From the NCBI GenBank assembly GCA_947034895.1, contig OX344762.1:85926981-85990980 (forward strand): a stretch of 64,000 nucleotides of DNA, in the 5' to 3' direction. The notes below the pieces were generated by a model, which was not told the DNA's origin, did no database searches, and saw only the letters and a program-made list of their open reading frames with translations. Position numbers and translations under genes: made by a program. The DNA is from Rhytidiadelphus loreus. Its lineage: Eukaryota > Streptophyta > Bryopsida > Hypnales > Hylocomiaceae. Positions 39,226 through 50,206 of this stretch are shown here, in pieces. The first letter of the stretch is position 1; each line of letters begins with the position of its first letter.

Positions 39226-41704
39226 ATGGCTAGTGGAGACAATACCACTAGAGAATTTCTTGATGAAGCCCCTTCACCGGCTCCACGTCCACGTCATGGT
39301 TTGGGATTGCGAAAGATTGAAAAAGACAAGGAACGGAAGCATAGGGGTACTTGTCACCGAAAGCGATTGCATGTGTTGAATAGTGCTGACCACATTGCTT
39401 TCAAGGGGTGGAACGAGGAGCCTGAGCCATGGTCAATACAAACTTGCGAAGATTACATTGAGTGGTGCCACATCAGCAAGTTCTTTCCAACATGGCGTCA
39501 TCATCATCATCGACATACCAACAAGGCGAACTTGAAGTTTTGTGAGAATGAAATATTCGTGAACAGGTGCATTGAATTGTGGCAATCTCTCTACAATACG
39601 GCCTCTGTAGAAAGGAATGAGGACCCTCTTTTCCTTGCCAGAGGAGCCTATGCTGAAGTGGCATTGAAGAAAGAAGTCGATTGGAGCACGATCAAATCCA
39701 GTCCTCACGTAAAACGTCCAGAGGACGGGTGCATACCAAAAGGAATTCTCCTTTTCCAGAGGGTGGATTGGGTCCTTTTCAAAGTGTTCCTAGGAATCAG
39801 GCCCAGGTTGAAATTGACACAGAGTCATCAGAAGAGGATGACAATTCAGATGGTACGCGGGTGCTTCGGGTAGAACGAGCCACGGAACTACCTATCGGCC
39901 TCCCCCCAAATCAGAATGAAATTGTCTACAGCGTCGGAACATCACGGGGACGTAAATCGGGACAATCGTCAAGAGTGCGACGTTCCACTACACGAATTGG
40001 ACCACAAGGGGCTTCTCCATCAGCTTCGAATCCACCATTGCCTGCACAGAACCCAAGTGATGTCTTCGAATTCAGTTGCAACGATGAAGGGCCCAATGAA
40101 ACAATTGTTGGTGCACCAACTCTTCAATTCCGAATGGATGTAGGTCACAACACTCTGACCCTAGCAAAGGCTCAAAACCTCATACAAATCAAAGACAACA
40201 AGATTGCTTCATTGGAAAGTGACTTGAAGAAATTGCAAGGACACTGCCAACTGAAAAATGTTCTCATTGCACGACAATCTACCGAGCTTCAAGCCCTGCG
40301 AGAAATCAGGCTGGCGCTTTCACTTTGTCAGATATGGATGAGGCTTTTGTTGACCATGATCCACATCATCTAGACAAAGTTGTGGGGGACCTTATCGATG
40401 ATGTTTCTTGCCATCCACCGCCTTCCAAGCGTGCTAAGGTTTTGCAAAATAATCGAAGTGCGTTCCTCACTACGATTGGCGGAGACACGACCACTGACAC
40501 GAACGATATTCATGGGACCCAAGATTCACTCTCATTTCCAACAGTTCAGCAATCAAGGTAGAGTGACAAAGAAAGAGACCTTGAAAAGTAGAACGAAAAG
40601 CTTCAACGACGGTTGGATCAATTGGTTGCCACGTACTACCATTGGAAGGTGGCATACATTCTCTCCGTGGACAGATCGCAGCAAATAGCCAAGGAATTAG
40701 ATAAGGTTTCAAAGAATTTTGTTGCAGCTTTACCTAAATGTGAGAATGGACTCACATCCTGGGCACTCTTAAATGATATGTTTCCTAAAAACATGCCGAT
40801 GTTGCCAGGCACAAATATTATAGATTGGGCACAACAGGGCTGGGACCATGCAAAGCAAATGTCTAGTCACATGGAGGTGAAGGACCAAAAGCTACTATGG
40901 CCACAACCTGCAGCTTTCGTACTCGACTATACAAAATGCCCCATTTGTCAAGAGCAATTTGGCCCTGAAGGTGGTTGGGCTCTCGGGTCATGTGCACATG
41001 TGTACCATCCTCAATGCCTCCTTATGGGATGCCTCATTAGACGACGTTGTGTACTTTGTTCAGCACCATTCCATGATCGCTTGTATGCCATGTTCAACTT
41101 GATGACGTACATGCCACCTTCTTGGGAACATAACGTTGAAACGACGACTAATACGACATTGTGGGGTCGTGACCTCGTTTGGAGCTGGCGTCAAGGGCTA
41201 CATGATGATGAAAAGGCACCTAGTAGCTCTCAATTGAACTGGGAAACTGACCCGGCGGAGATTGTCAAAGTGGCACCGAAGTTGATGGGAAAAGGTCCAC
41301 ACAATGAAGGGAGAAGGGCATTCTTTTACCAATGCCTTGGTGGATACTTCGAGAAGAGCTCGGGAGAATTCAAATGGGATCCTCATTTGAAAGGACACCG
41401 TTGGGATAATGAAGGTAAAAGAGGACCCGATCGCAATCAATTTGCCACTCTTGAAGACATGACTAACATGGCTTGCATGGACTCTACGTATGGACCTTAT
41501 TACCAAAGTCAAGCATTGGACTATCTTTTGGAAGCACATTCTCCACAAACGACAAGGACCCTACAAGCTCTCCAAGATTCCAACGTCCTGGAATTCATTT
41601 TGAATGCGGAAGGGCCAGCTTCACGAACTCGTGCAAAGAAGAAGATAGTCTTTCAAGAGGCACTTCAACCTTCACATGGTGAAGCAAGTTCTTCTAAGAA
41701 GTAA
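39226..41704 (+). pseudogene. W-C-H-I family member with C-terminal RING-H2, broken reading frame
   Basis: The ATG (ACCATGG context) opens a frame to 39873 with the family block: KGWNEEPEPW, YIEWCHISKFFP (WCHI at residues 80-83), FVNRCIELWQSLY and YAEVALKKEVDWSTI. Coding character then jumps frame near 39700-39720 and again near 40290-40310, and meets in-frame TAG codons at 40559 and 40589. The last part (to a TAA at 41702) has a RING-H2 at nt 40937-41059: Cys-x2-Cys-x14-Cys-x-His-x2-His-x2-Cys-x10-Cys-x2-Cys. A coiled coil precedes it. RING-H2 domains usually recruit E2 enzymes for ubiquitin transfer; the substrate is unknown. The breaks suggest a decayed mobile-element gene, though unrecognised introns could account for some of them. 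Confidence 0.65.
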
Positions 41705-42263
41705 AAACAATCCAAATGGATTTGACGTCTGAGAATTTAATGATGGACTTCATTTCTCCTTTGGTTACTTGGTTTACATCCAAGGATATATAATGTCAAA
41801 CCCCTAGTATATAGAAGCGTATTATATATGGTAGAAGCGTGTAGCTCTCAGTCTTTTTGTTTTGTTCCACATAGGCCAACTTCGAGCCTTCTATGATTGT
41901 ATGCTACACATTTGTATTGCAATATTACCGAGAATATAACAGTGCCTTCATTTTTGAAACATATTCTACATTATTTTCTACTCCAAAGACTTCACTATCT
42001 TCAAACAAAATCAAATATGTGGTACAACTGATTGTATGAAGCTTATTATCAAAGAGATATTAAAGTTGAAGTTCACTTTGACATTGTCATTTGCATTGAC
42101 ATTTAAGCTTCTAAAATTAATTCAACTATAAACTTTAAATTTTATTACTTAGAATTCAAAATTGTATATCATTGTAAGAAATCTCATTATCTCAATTCAT
42201 TTCATGGAAGATTGTAATTGTTATCATTTTAGTTCCATAAATAGAAAAAGTGAACATGATGAA

Positions 42264-43200
42264 CCCCTTAAGTCCCATTGTCCCCTCTAGAGACAATTTG
42301 GAATTTGGGCAAGTTTCTATGGGTTGAAATTGTACCCTAATTTTTTGAAATTTTTGGTGAAAAGAGAAAATCTGATAAGCTTTGAGGGAATATAATTTTT
42401 ATTTCAATTGGTGTCCGGAAGCAAAAGTTACGCCACAAAATACCTAGAACTAAACTCAGCAGGCAGTACAAAAAACATTGCAAAAATTCAAAATAGATTT
42501 AATTTTGTTCATGTTTATGCTAACATTATGTTTTTGTCTACATAAAAAGATTTGATTCATTCCATTTTCATTAGTGATGTGCAAGTTAAGAACCCTGTTC
42601 TTTTTAAGGCAATGTAAACAAATATTTCAAAAAATAACTTATAGAATTCATTTGAAAATGCAATTTTCAAATTTTCTCTAATTAGTTTATTTTAAAGGAG
42701 AAGTTTGCTTCCTACAACAATCTCACTGTTGGGACTAACGGATTATTGTGTTCCAATCCCATGTAAGAGCTATTATCAATTTAGTTTTTCTTTTAACCTT
42801 GGATCTACTTCTACTTGACAATTTTTTGAAGTATGAAAAGGAAGTTATTATTTTTTGAATTTTTTTTCCTACACTCCCAACTCAATTCTTCAACACAATA
42901 AATTTTAAATTCAAATTCCATAGTGCACATTTTTGGAAGAAATAGCAATCAAAGTCGTCTGAAAGTGTAGTCCAGTGTTGCAAAAAAATTGCTTCTTCAA
43001 CTTTGAATGCTCATATCTCTAAATCTGTACAGTCAAACATCGTACAATTTTAACCACAAAATCTTAAACAAGTGAAGTTCAAGATCCTCAGCTTCAGTTC
43101 CACAAAAGTTTAGTTTTTTCTTTGGACAAACACAATAGAATTATAGAAATGACAGTTTTGATTTTTTCTTCACCTAAAAATGGCCTTCGGACTTTATGGG
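42264..43200. mobile_element. TTAA-type TIR element, reverse-oriented relative of the 921-bp copy
   Basis: The left end is TGAA then CCCCTTAAGTCCCATTGTCC; the right end is CTTTATGGG then TTTA. The interior reads as the reverse complement of 35655-36575, for example the region around 42726, which matches the complement of CACTAATCCAACAATGAGAT. Both flanking TTAA sites carry one substitution, consistent with age. Confidence 0.5.
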
Positions 43201-43665
43201 TTTAGAAAAACACTGAAAATGGAAAAAACCTATTGGAATCATTTGAAAATTCACCAAGCCATGTAAGTAGCGATGGAAATTAGCTAGAAAAAGAAGCAAT
43301 TGGTTATTTAACTGTACAGGGTTAGGTCTTTAGCGCTATGTTTTCACCCAATAAATATCAAAATAAACATTTCTAGTACAAATCCAGAATAAAATGACAT
43401 AACAAAACTGATTTGAGCAACATTAGGTCTTCTGTTCTTGTACTACATTGGTTTCAAAAGTTGTGACAAAATATTTCGCGAATACTCTAAGTTCAGAAAT
43501 CTGCAATACACATTACAAAGTGTACAATAATTATTAAAAAACCACGTGAACTTTGAATGCCAAAAAAATTGTAGCATATTCTTTACCAAATCATGAGAGA
43601 GCCGCAATATCCAAAATTGGATCTTACTTACAAATTTACAATATTGTTCACCAAAATGCGGTACA

Positions 43666-45159
43666 CTACTTTCTAAAAACCTCTTTTTGGTTTAGGAAGT
43701 CACTCATATTAGGAGGAGGACCCACTTTCTCGTATTCTTCACCTCTCTTTCCCATTGTATCCTTCATCCACTTCATCCATTGCGTATAATACTCGCTTTC
43801 GGCTCTCAGATCCACAAACTCGTCTTCCAACACTTGTACTCTAGTCTCATGGAACTTCACCAAATTCCGAAGCATTTCTAACTCCTCTGGAAGATTACCG
43901 TATGTCGAGGCCGTTGCCAAAATGTCCACCTCCTTGACATGTTTTTGGGCCGCTTTGTAATATTTCTTTTCCTCTTCGGTAATTTGCACACGCAGTGCTC
44001 GCTGCTCATTCTCTGCTTTCCTACGTCTGCGTTGCAGGGTTTCTAATTTTGATTCCCACAGTAAACAATGGTCAGCTTGCGACAATTTCCCGGTGCTCTG
44101 CTTAGTTAAATACTGGTCTCCATTCTTCTTAAAAGCAACAAAATCGTCATCTCTCTCTTTGAGTATTTGGTTGAGAGACCTCAATTGTTGCTTCAAATAA
44201 GCTTCAATGGGAGAAGACACTTCGCGTTCCTTCAAATTCTTCAGTTCCTCACTCTTTGTACTCAACGATAAACGTGCACTTTCAATTTTGGCAATCAAGG
44301 TCTCCTCATTGTCTGATGAATCACTATCACCTTCTAGCATCGCACGCTCCTCTGTGGAAAAGTCCTCCACTTCCATGGGGTCAACTTTTTCCAAGACTTC
44401 TTCATGGCTGGTTGAGGTAATGGACTCTTTTCCACGATCTTTCTTCTTCTGAAGGCCCACATCCAAAGACTTCTTGGACTCGGTGACAAAAACATCTTCA
44501 TCATCGCTAGAGAAGGAATATCCGTTGTACTCATGGGTGTGCTCGTCCAAGGAAGAAGTGGAAGACCAAACTACTTCTTCATTAGCAACAAATGATGCTC
44601 CACGCTTAATCGGTGTCATCATCTTGCTTATATCAAGAGGATACTTTGCCCACAAGTTGGAGGCTTCCTCCCACTCTTTTTGGTCCGGACGGATTGCAAT
44701 AGGCATTTCTGGGAGTGTTGTCCAATCCACTACCTTCTTCAAAACAACTTCGGCATACACCATTCGTACAAGAAAGAAACTGAAATTATCGTTTCTGTAC
44801 ACCTTGGTCTCCAAATATAGAAGGGTCCATACTTCGCAGCATCTACGCATGAACCTTGTGTCCGTAGCATACGCAAGGTTAACCTTTTGGTTTTGAACGT
44901 GCAAAGGGTGACGACACAACGGAAATAACTTACTGATGTGGCACCAATCCACATACTTCGCAACAGTCCGGTAACTCCAAGGCTCTGGTTCATCCCTCCA
45001 ACCCTTAAAAGCCTTAATCTTCGGATGAAGTAATATGGCCACGCGCTTTTTGTGCTTCTTGTCTGACCGTTTTCGACCCTTGTCCTTCATCGCCCTTTTC
45101 TCTTGCGGAGTCAATGGAGTAGGTATGGTAGGAGGAGATGGCGAGGTCGTACGCTCCAT
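43666..45159 (-). CDS. W-C-H-I family protein, intact 497 aa, mobile-element associated
   Basis: An uninterrupted frame starts at ATG 45159 and stops with TAG at 43666-43668. Residues 1-39 are Pro/Thr-rich then Lys/Arg-rich (KRSDKKHKKR), a likely nuclear signal. Residues 40-149 form the family block: VAILLHPKIKAFKGW, EPEPWSYRT, YVDWCHISKLFP (WCHI at 72-75), FMRRCCEVWTLLY, MVYAEVVLKKVVDWTTL. The middle (about 200-285) is acidic and Ser-rich, and the rest is largely coiled coil. I recognise no known domain and no catalytic motif. Coiled coil plus a conserved basic-flanked block would suit a DNA- or protein-binding accessory protein of a transposon, but that is inference. It is the only one of the three family members here without a break. 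A CpG-rich array lies 350-580 bp upstream. Confidence 0.7.
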   Translation of the reverse strand: MERTTSPSPPTIPTPLTPQEKRAMKDKGRKRSDKKHKKRVAILLHPKIKAFKGWRDEPEPWSYRTVAKYVDWCHISKLFPLCRHPLHVQNQKVNLAYATDTRFMRRCCEVWTLLYLETKVYRNDNFSFFLVRMVYAEVVLKKVVDWTTLPEMPIAIRPDQKEWEEASNLWAKYPLDISKMMTPIKRGASFVANEEVVWSSTSSLDEHTHEYNGYSFSSDDEDVFVTESKKSLDVGLQKKKDRGKESITSTSHEEVLEKVDPMEVEDFSTEERAMLEGDSDSSDNEETLIAKIESARLSLSTKSEELKNLKEREVSSPIEAYLKQQLRSLNQILKERDDDFVAFKKNGDQYLTKQSTGKLSQADHCLLWESKLETLQRRRRKAENEQRALRVQITEEEKKYYKAAQKHVKEVDILATASTYGNLPEELEMLRNLVKFHETRVQVLEDEFVDLRAESEYYTQWMKWMKDTMGKRGEEYEKVGPPPNMSDFLNQKEVFRK

Positions 45160-45410
45160 GTTTTAACAATGTATGTATAACTAAACAATATATTCTATAT
45201 AAAAGTCTCGATGCCAAAATACTTACTCTAACTAAGTAAAACTAGTAATCATACGTGTGACACATTTACAAATATTGAAGCAAAAGTAGATGTTCAAGGT
45301 TCAAAGATCGTAGCGGATAGGGTCAAGTTTACGAAACACCACGGTTTAGACATGCATGGAATGAGAAGAATGAAATTCCTTCATTCCCCAATCCCTGCCT
45401 CACGCACATG

Positions 45411-45440
45411 CAGTCAGCCACTTCAAGGTGGATGACAGCC
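45411..45440 (-). promoter_or_regulatory. Leader segment shared with the kinase-fragment ORF
   Basis: On the minus strand this reads TCATCCACCTTGAAGTGGCT and continues into GACTGC. The plus-strand segment at about 50157-50183, between another CpG-rich array and the kinase-lobe frame, is nearly the same. It appears to be part of a common transcribed leader that follows the array. Confidence 0.5.
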
Positions 45441-45504
45441 TTTGCACAAAAGCAGGGGGACTGACGACCGCAAGTCCACCCCACCCCATTTGTACTGGGA
45501 CTAG

Positions 45505-45742
45505 CGGTCGCGGGAGGGTGAGTGCGGGTCCTCCAAGTAGGGCGAGTGCGGGTCCCCCGACCGCACAAGGATGACTGCGGGTACCCAGGCGACCACGGGT
45601 CTACAAGGCGACCGCGGGTGCAGATCCCTAGGCAACTTCGGGTGCGGATCCCTGGGCGACCTCGGGTGCAAGTCCCTGGGCAACTTCGGGTGTGGATCCC
45701 TGGGCGACCTCGCGTGCGGGTCCCTGGGCGACTTTGGGTGAT
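45505..45742. repeat. CpG-rich 24-bp monomer array upstream of the 497-aa gene
   Basis: About six to eight copies of a unit such as GATCCCTGGGCGACCTCGGG followed by TGCG. It sits upstream of the minus-strand gene that starts at 45159. The core GCGAC-NNCGGGT is the same as in the 15-bp arrays. Confidence 0.85.
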
Positions 45743-45779
45743 TTTTCAGACAAAGACAAATAAAAGAGGAATCTAACAC

Positions 45780-46590
45780 AAGTGGTTTCATATTTTTGGA
45801 AGTATTTTATAATTACTTATAAATTTCCAAAGGACTTGTGTCATAGGTCCCTATTTATGCCCCTAGGTCTTCCGCAAAATGTTCACTTGCAACTTCTAAA
45901 TATAAATGGGAAAGTAAAGATAATGGATTGGCTCTTACAATTCATAATTTTTTTTCTCGAATCATTTAATGATTATGGAGGTCAATTTATGAACTACAGA
46001 TTGTCCATTTCAAAGCCACTTATACGGTCCATTTTTAATGCCCGCTCCATTTCAAAGCCTTCTACCTTATCTTTACTTTCACATCCACACAAATGGAGAG
46101 AGGAACCCTCTTTAAAATCCAATGGACGTCGGATTTGGAGAAACTCCCCAACTAAAAAAATATTTACGATAGTGTTTCCTTGAGTGTCAAATGCTTCAAT
46201 GCACACCCTTGCCTGAGCAAAAAAATTTATGTATCAATGAATAGGTGGTAGTGAAATCGTGGGTCACCAGAATTAAAAATATTCCCAACCTGTAATGAGT
46301 TTAATAGCTATTCAAGTGATATTAAGTTTTGGAAGAGAACATTTTAGAGTGCCAATATAATTTGTAGTTCTTCATTTCACCTTCAATCCCAATTTTCTTT
46401 TATAAGCAATACAATCAATAAAGAAAATGAAAATTTTCTTGGTTATCATCTCACAACTCTTATCCAATTTTGCACTCAAAGGAAACGTGCATACTAATAC
46501 ACAAGCTAATTAAACATTCATACGGTTAGATTTTTGTTTTATAAAACTTGCTTCAATGGCAATTACTATAAATCCATGCTCAATTTTCAT
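45780..46590 (-). repeat. R2 repeat, copy 1 (minus orientation)
   Basis: It aligns as reverse complement with 55790-56570. Shared phrases include AGGTCCCTATTTATGCCCCT, CACTTGCAACTTCTAAA and the complement of GTGGGCATTAAAAATGGACT. It links a hairpin unit (46600-47690) to the CpG-rich array and gene at lower coordinates, the same order as in the opposite-strand copy near 55-58 kb. Confidence 0.75.
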
Positions 46591-46905
46591 AGGAAAAATA
46601 CAAGAGGGAAATTGGGAAAGGCTTAAGGCACTTAGGACTTTATTAGTAATGCACTCTAATTGTTAAGTTAAACTTATCTTTTGACCCTACATAAATTAAG
46701 CAATCACCCGTCTTGTAAAATCAAATTTCATTCACAAGTATTTATTCGTCATTGTCCATAATGACGAACAAATCTAATTAAATAATGATTTACCACAATT
46801 GAATTCTAAAATACTCTATATCATTACAAATTAGTTACTTTAAAGTTTCAAAAAATCCCGTGAAGACCTCGGTCTAGGCCACGTGACGTGCTTCGAGGAT
46901 TGGGC

Positions 46906-46972
46906 CAAGGATAACTTCGAGTTTCAAACCGAAATGTTTTTCATCTCGGTTCGGAACTCGAAGTGGTCCTTG
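46906..46972 (-). ncRNA. Candidate structured hairpin, copy A
   Basis: Two 27-nt arms (46906-46932 and 46946-46972) pair at 23 of 27 positions around a 13-nt loop that reads GATGAAAAACATT in the unit's orientation. The base of the stem is CAAGG/CCTTG. The arm interior differs from the other four copies. Confidence 0.6.
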
Positions 46973-47237
46973 ACCAAATCCGTAAGATCCAACCATAACC
47001 TCCTACATCATGCACACGGAATTTGGAATCGAACCGTAGACCTCCCAGACTCCACTTGAGTTCGAAGAAGTTGACCCTTGTGTGAGAATCCCTTCCACTA
47101 CTTCACCTTCCCGTTGGTCACATCGGGAATCACCTTTGATGCACCACTCCTTTTCCATCCCGTCTTTATTCTTTTTTTTCTTTGATTCTATTGGGCTTCA
47201 AAATACCATCAGCTGCCCAACACGAAATAGTCTCCTT

Positions 47238-47452
47238 GTTTTGGACCCGAAGTCGCCCCACCCGAAGTCGCCCTACCCGAGGTCGCCCAAGTCCCAAAAA
47301 AGAGGGAAGCAAAAATGCGTGAGTTCTTCCCTCCTCTCTGGACTCGCGGTCGCCCCACCCGAAGTCGCCTTACCCGCAGTCGCCCCAGCACCGCAGAAAG
47401 AAGTCCCCAGTTTCCCCCTTTTCTGGACCCGCGGTCGCCCCTACATCGGTAT
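47238..47452. repeat. CpG-rich monomer array within unit A
   Basis: Repeats of CACCCGAAGTCGCC and CCCGCGGTCGCC (reverse complement of the plus-orientation monomer), with the linker around TTTCTGCGGTGCTGGGG also seen in units C, D and E. Confidence 0.85.
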
Positions 47453-47693
47453 TTGAAAGAGTGACTTACAGAAGACTGCTGTCATGGTAGGTGAGATCAT
47501 AGAATAATCTCTAGATAGCTTACAATTATATCACATGATCATTTTATTAAATGGTCCCTAACAAGGCTTCAATATCCTTAAGCCCTACAATGATGAACCA
47601 AAAACCCTACAAAGCCCTCGCAAACTAGAACCATAAACGCAAACCTAAACCCTCAAATGCCCAATGCATTTTAGGATGGTTTATGAATTTGCT

Positions 47694-48349
47694 TGAACCC
47701 CAAAATGACCCTGGAATTTGCTAAGCTTCTAGAATTTGCTCTAAATTGAACAAAAATCCAACATTTTGATACGTTCTATCAATTCTTTTTGAATTGTAAC
47801 CGTGTAAAATCAAACTAGACGTATTAGAGATCACATTAGAAAAGAAAACACAACAATACCTCTAATTTATTGAAAGATTATAATGTTTTATCATGAGGGT
47901 GTTAAATCTGTGAAAGTGATTTGAAGTATTTCAATCCTCTTTTCAAATGTGAAATCTAAAAAGTTCGTCACCCAAAAAATATGAGCTTAAAGGGCCTAAC
48001 GTGCATAAACCCAATCAATTTATAACTTCTCAAAATCTACTTTATCATTTTTTTTAATTTCATTTGTAATGTGATATTTTCTCAAAGATTTAGTGTGTTT
48101 GAGGCTCATTCCTAAGAGCCCTCAACACTACAAAAAGTCAAGATTGCAAGTGTACACCCATGCACAAAATCTTAAATAGAAAAATCATAATCAATCATTT
48201 TCAAGATCAGATTTTTGAAGCTAAAACTAAACTTCAAAAAGAATTTTCCAAAAATATAAATTACTACATATAGTAATTTGGTAAGGTTTTGTTTAACTTA
48301 GGAAATTGGTTGAGGACCCATCCTGTCCTCGGGGTCACTTAGGGGTTAA
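47694..48349. mobile_element. TTAA-type element with checkable empty site, 648 bp plus TSD
   Basis: The left junction is TGAA then CCCCAAAATGACCC; the right junction is GGGTCACTTAGGGG then TTAA. As inverted repeats the first 14 bases match at 12 positions. The insertion splits repeat unit A. In units D and E the uninterrupted site reads, in this orientation, GAATTTGCTTTAACTTCAAC. The element therefore sits exactly at that TTAA, duplicated on both sides with one later change on the left. No coding region is visible. Confidence 0.75.
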
Positions 48350-48359
48350 CTTGAACAAG

Positions 48360-49080
48360 AAGCCAACATCTTGAATTATAGAATCAATTTCTGTATACTT
48401 CTTCATTTTTCCTCCAATCCCAAGAAACTTTTTTTCTGCAAACTTTAAAATTGTTGTGGAGAGGGGTAATACACTCAAAGTGAAGAATGTACATTTCTCT
48501 TCTTATAATCTTAAAACTCTTCCGCAATTTTGCACTCAAAATAAATGTGCATACTAACAAGCAAGTTGTTTAAACATTCATACGTTTAGATTAAAAAATA
48601 AATAGGAAACTTGCTTCAATGGGAATAACTACAAGTCCATGCTCTTTTCAGAACAGAAAAACTAAGGTAGGAGGCTGTGAAACAGTGCGGGCATTAAGAA
48701 TGGCTCCTATAAATGGTTGTGGAATGGTGCATCTAAAGTTCTGAAATTGACCAGTACATTCATTGAATGAACCAAGGAAGAAAACATTATTAATTGGAAG
48801 AGACAATCATTCTCTGTGTTTTCTCCATTTTTATTTAGAATTGCAAGTGAACCATTCATGAAAGATCTAGGGTCACAAATAGGGACCTATGACCCAACTC
48901 GTTTGAAAATTCATAAGTAATTCAAAAATCTTTGGAAAAATATGAAACCACTTGGGTTAGATTCCTCATCAATTTCTCTTTGTCTGAAAAATGAGCTAAA
49001 ATATTCCCATACAAAGAAATACACGAAAAAGGCAGACCAGCCCTTAGGTGCACCATTTCTGAGCCTCCTACCTTACACTT
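48360..49080. repeat. Rearranged fragments of the hairpin unit flank and of R2
   Basis: 48360-48685 is the reverse complement of the D-unit leader (about 53120-53440). 48690-49040 is an R2 fragment in plus orientation, like 56200-56500. The junctions show past recombination or nested insertion within the cluster. Confidence 0.6.
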
Positions 49081-49690
49081 GGAAAGGCATAGGCTCTTAG
49101 GGGTTCATTAGTAATGCACTCTAATTGTTATGTTAAACTTATCTTTTGACCCTACATAGATTAAGCAAACACCCCGTCTTGTAAAATCAAATTTCATTCA
49201 CAAGTATTTATTCGTCATTGTCCATAATGACGAACAATTCTAATTAAATAAAGATTTAGCACAATTGAATTCTAAAATACTCTATATCATTACGAATTAG
49301 ATACTTTAAAGTTTCAAAAAATCCCGTGAAGACCTCGGTATAGGCCACACGACGTGCTTCGAGGATTGAGCCAAGGGGCACTTCGAATTTCGCACTGAAA
49401 TGTTTTTCATCTCAGTGCGCAATTCAAAGTGCCCCTTGACCGAACCCGTAAGACCCAACTATAACCTCCTACATCATGCACACGGAGTTGGGAATCGAAC
49501 CGCAAACCTCCCAGACTCCACTCGAGTTCGAAGAAGTTGACCCTTGTGTGAGAATCCCTTCCACTACTTCACCTTCCCGTTGGTCACATCGGGAATCACC
49601 TTTGATGCATCACTCCTTGTCCATCCCATTTTTATTCTTTTTTCTCTTTGATTCTATTGGGCTTCAAAATACCATCAGCTGCCCAACACA
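49081..49690 (-). mobile_element. Hairpin repeat unit B (SINE-like)
   Basis: Same order as unit A in minus orientation: conserved phrase with GGGCTTCAAAATACCATCAG at about 49660, tRNA-like segment with B box (complement at 49491-49501), hairpin, then 3' tail. Its 5' part has been replaced: the array at 49699-50119 runs into a kinase-fragment ORF on the plus strand. Confidence 0.7.
49372..49438 (-). ncRNA. Candidate structured hairpin, copy B
   Basis: The arms 49372-49398 and 49412-49438 pair at 25 of 27 positions around the same 13-nt loop as copy A. The B box lies 52 nt from the stem, the same distance as in A, C and E. Confidence 0.65.
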
Positions 49691-49698
49691 AAATAGTC

Positions 49699-50119
49699 TC
49701 CCAGTCGCCCCACGGCTCCATAGCCCCACCCGAAGTCGCCCAATCCTCCAAAGAGGATTACAAATGCGTGAATTTTCCACGACTTCTGGACCCGCGATCG
49801 CCCCACCCGATGTCGCCCACCTGAAGTCGCCCACCCAAAGTCGCCCAATCCTCCAAAGAAGATTACAAATGCGTGAATTTTCCACGACTTCTGGACCCGC
49901 GGTTGCCCCACCCGAAGTCGCCTACCTGAAGTCGCCTACCCAATGTCACCCCAGTCGAGGTCGCCCCAGCACCACAAAAGCTGGAAGTCCCAAGTTCCAG
50001 GGCGACCTCGGGTGTAGGGGGCGACCTCAGGTTCGTTGTTTCAGGACCGCTTTGGTACCCGCAGTCGCCCTTACCCGCACGCGCCCCTATGGCGACCGCG
50101 GGTACTTAAGCGGTCGCCC
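49699..50119. repeat. CpG-rich monomer array upstream of the kinase-fragment ORF
   Basis: Repeats of CACCCGAAGTCGCC and CCACCTGAAGTCGCC, including a duplicated block of about 120 bp that contains the phrase GGATTACAAATGCGTGAA. Near 50000 the monomer orientation flips to GGGCGACCTCGGGTG. It ends about 100 bp before the kinase-like frame. Confidence 0.85.
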
Positions 50120-50206
50120 CACCTGCATTCGCCAGTCTTGGTCCTGTGCTACGGCTTTCATCCACCTTGTAGTAGCTGAATGCGAGCTTGTGGGCCAAGG
50201 CGGTGA

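Larger units (their letters stand above)
46600..47693 (-). mobile_element. Hairpin repeat unit A (SINE-like, tRNA-type B box)
   Basis: In minus orientation the unit runs: common 5' part, CpG-rich array (47238-47452), the phrase GGGCGGCTGATGGTATTTTG or its close form, a tRNA-like segment with B box GGTTCGATTCC (47035-47025), hairpin (46972-46906), then a conserved 3' tail. The B box and an A-box-like GTAGTGGAAGG about 56 nt before it suggest Pol III ancestry, as in tRNA-derived SINEs. Its 5' end is interrupted by a TTAA-type insertion at 47698. Confidence 0.7.

Noticed and set aside
38581..41704. A hAT element bounding the first W-C-H-I gene
   Set aside because: The sequence at 38581 looks like a hAT left end, but no matching right end or 8-bp target duplication was found downstream.
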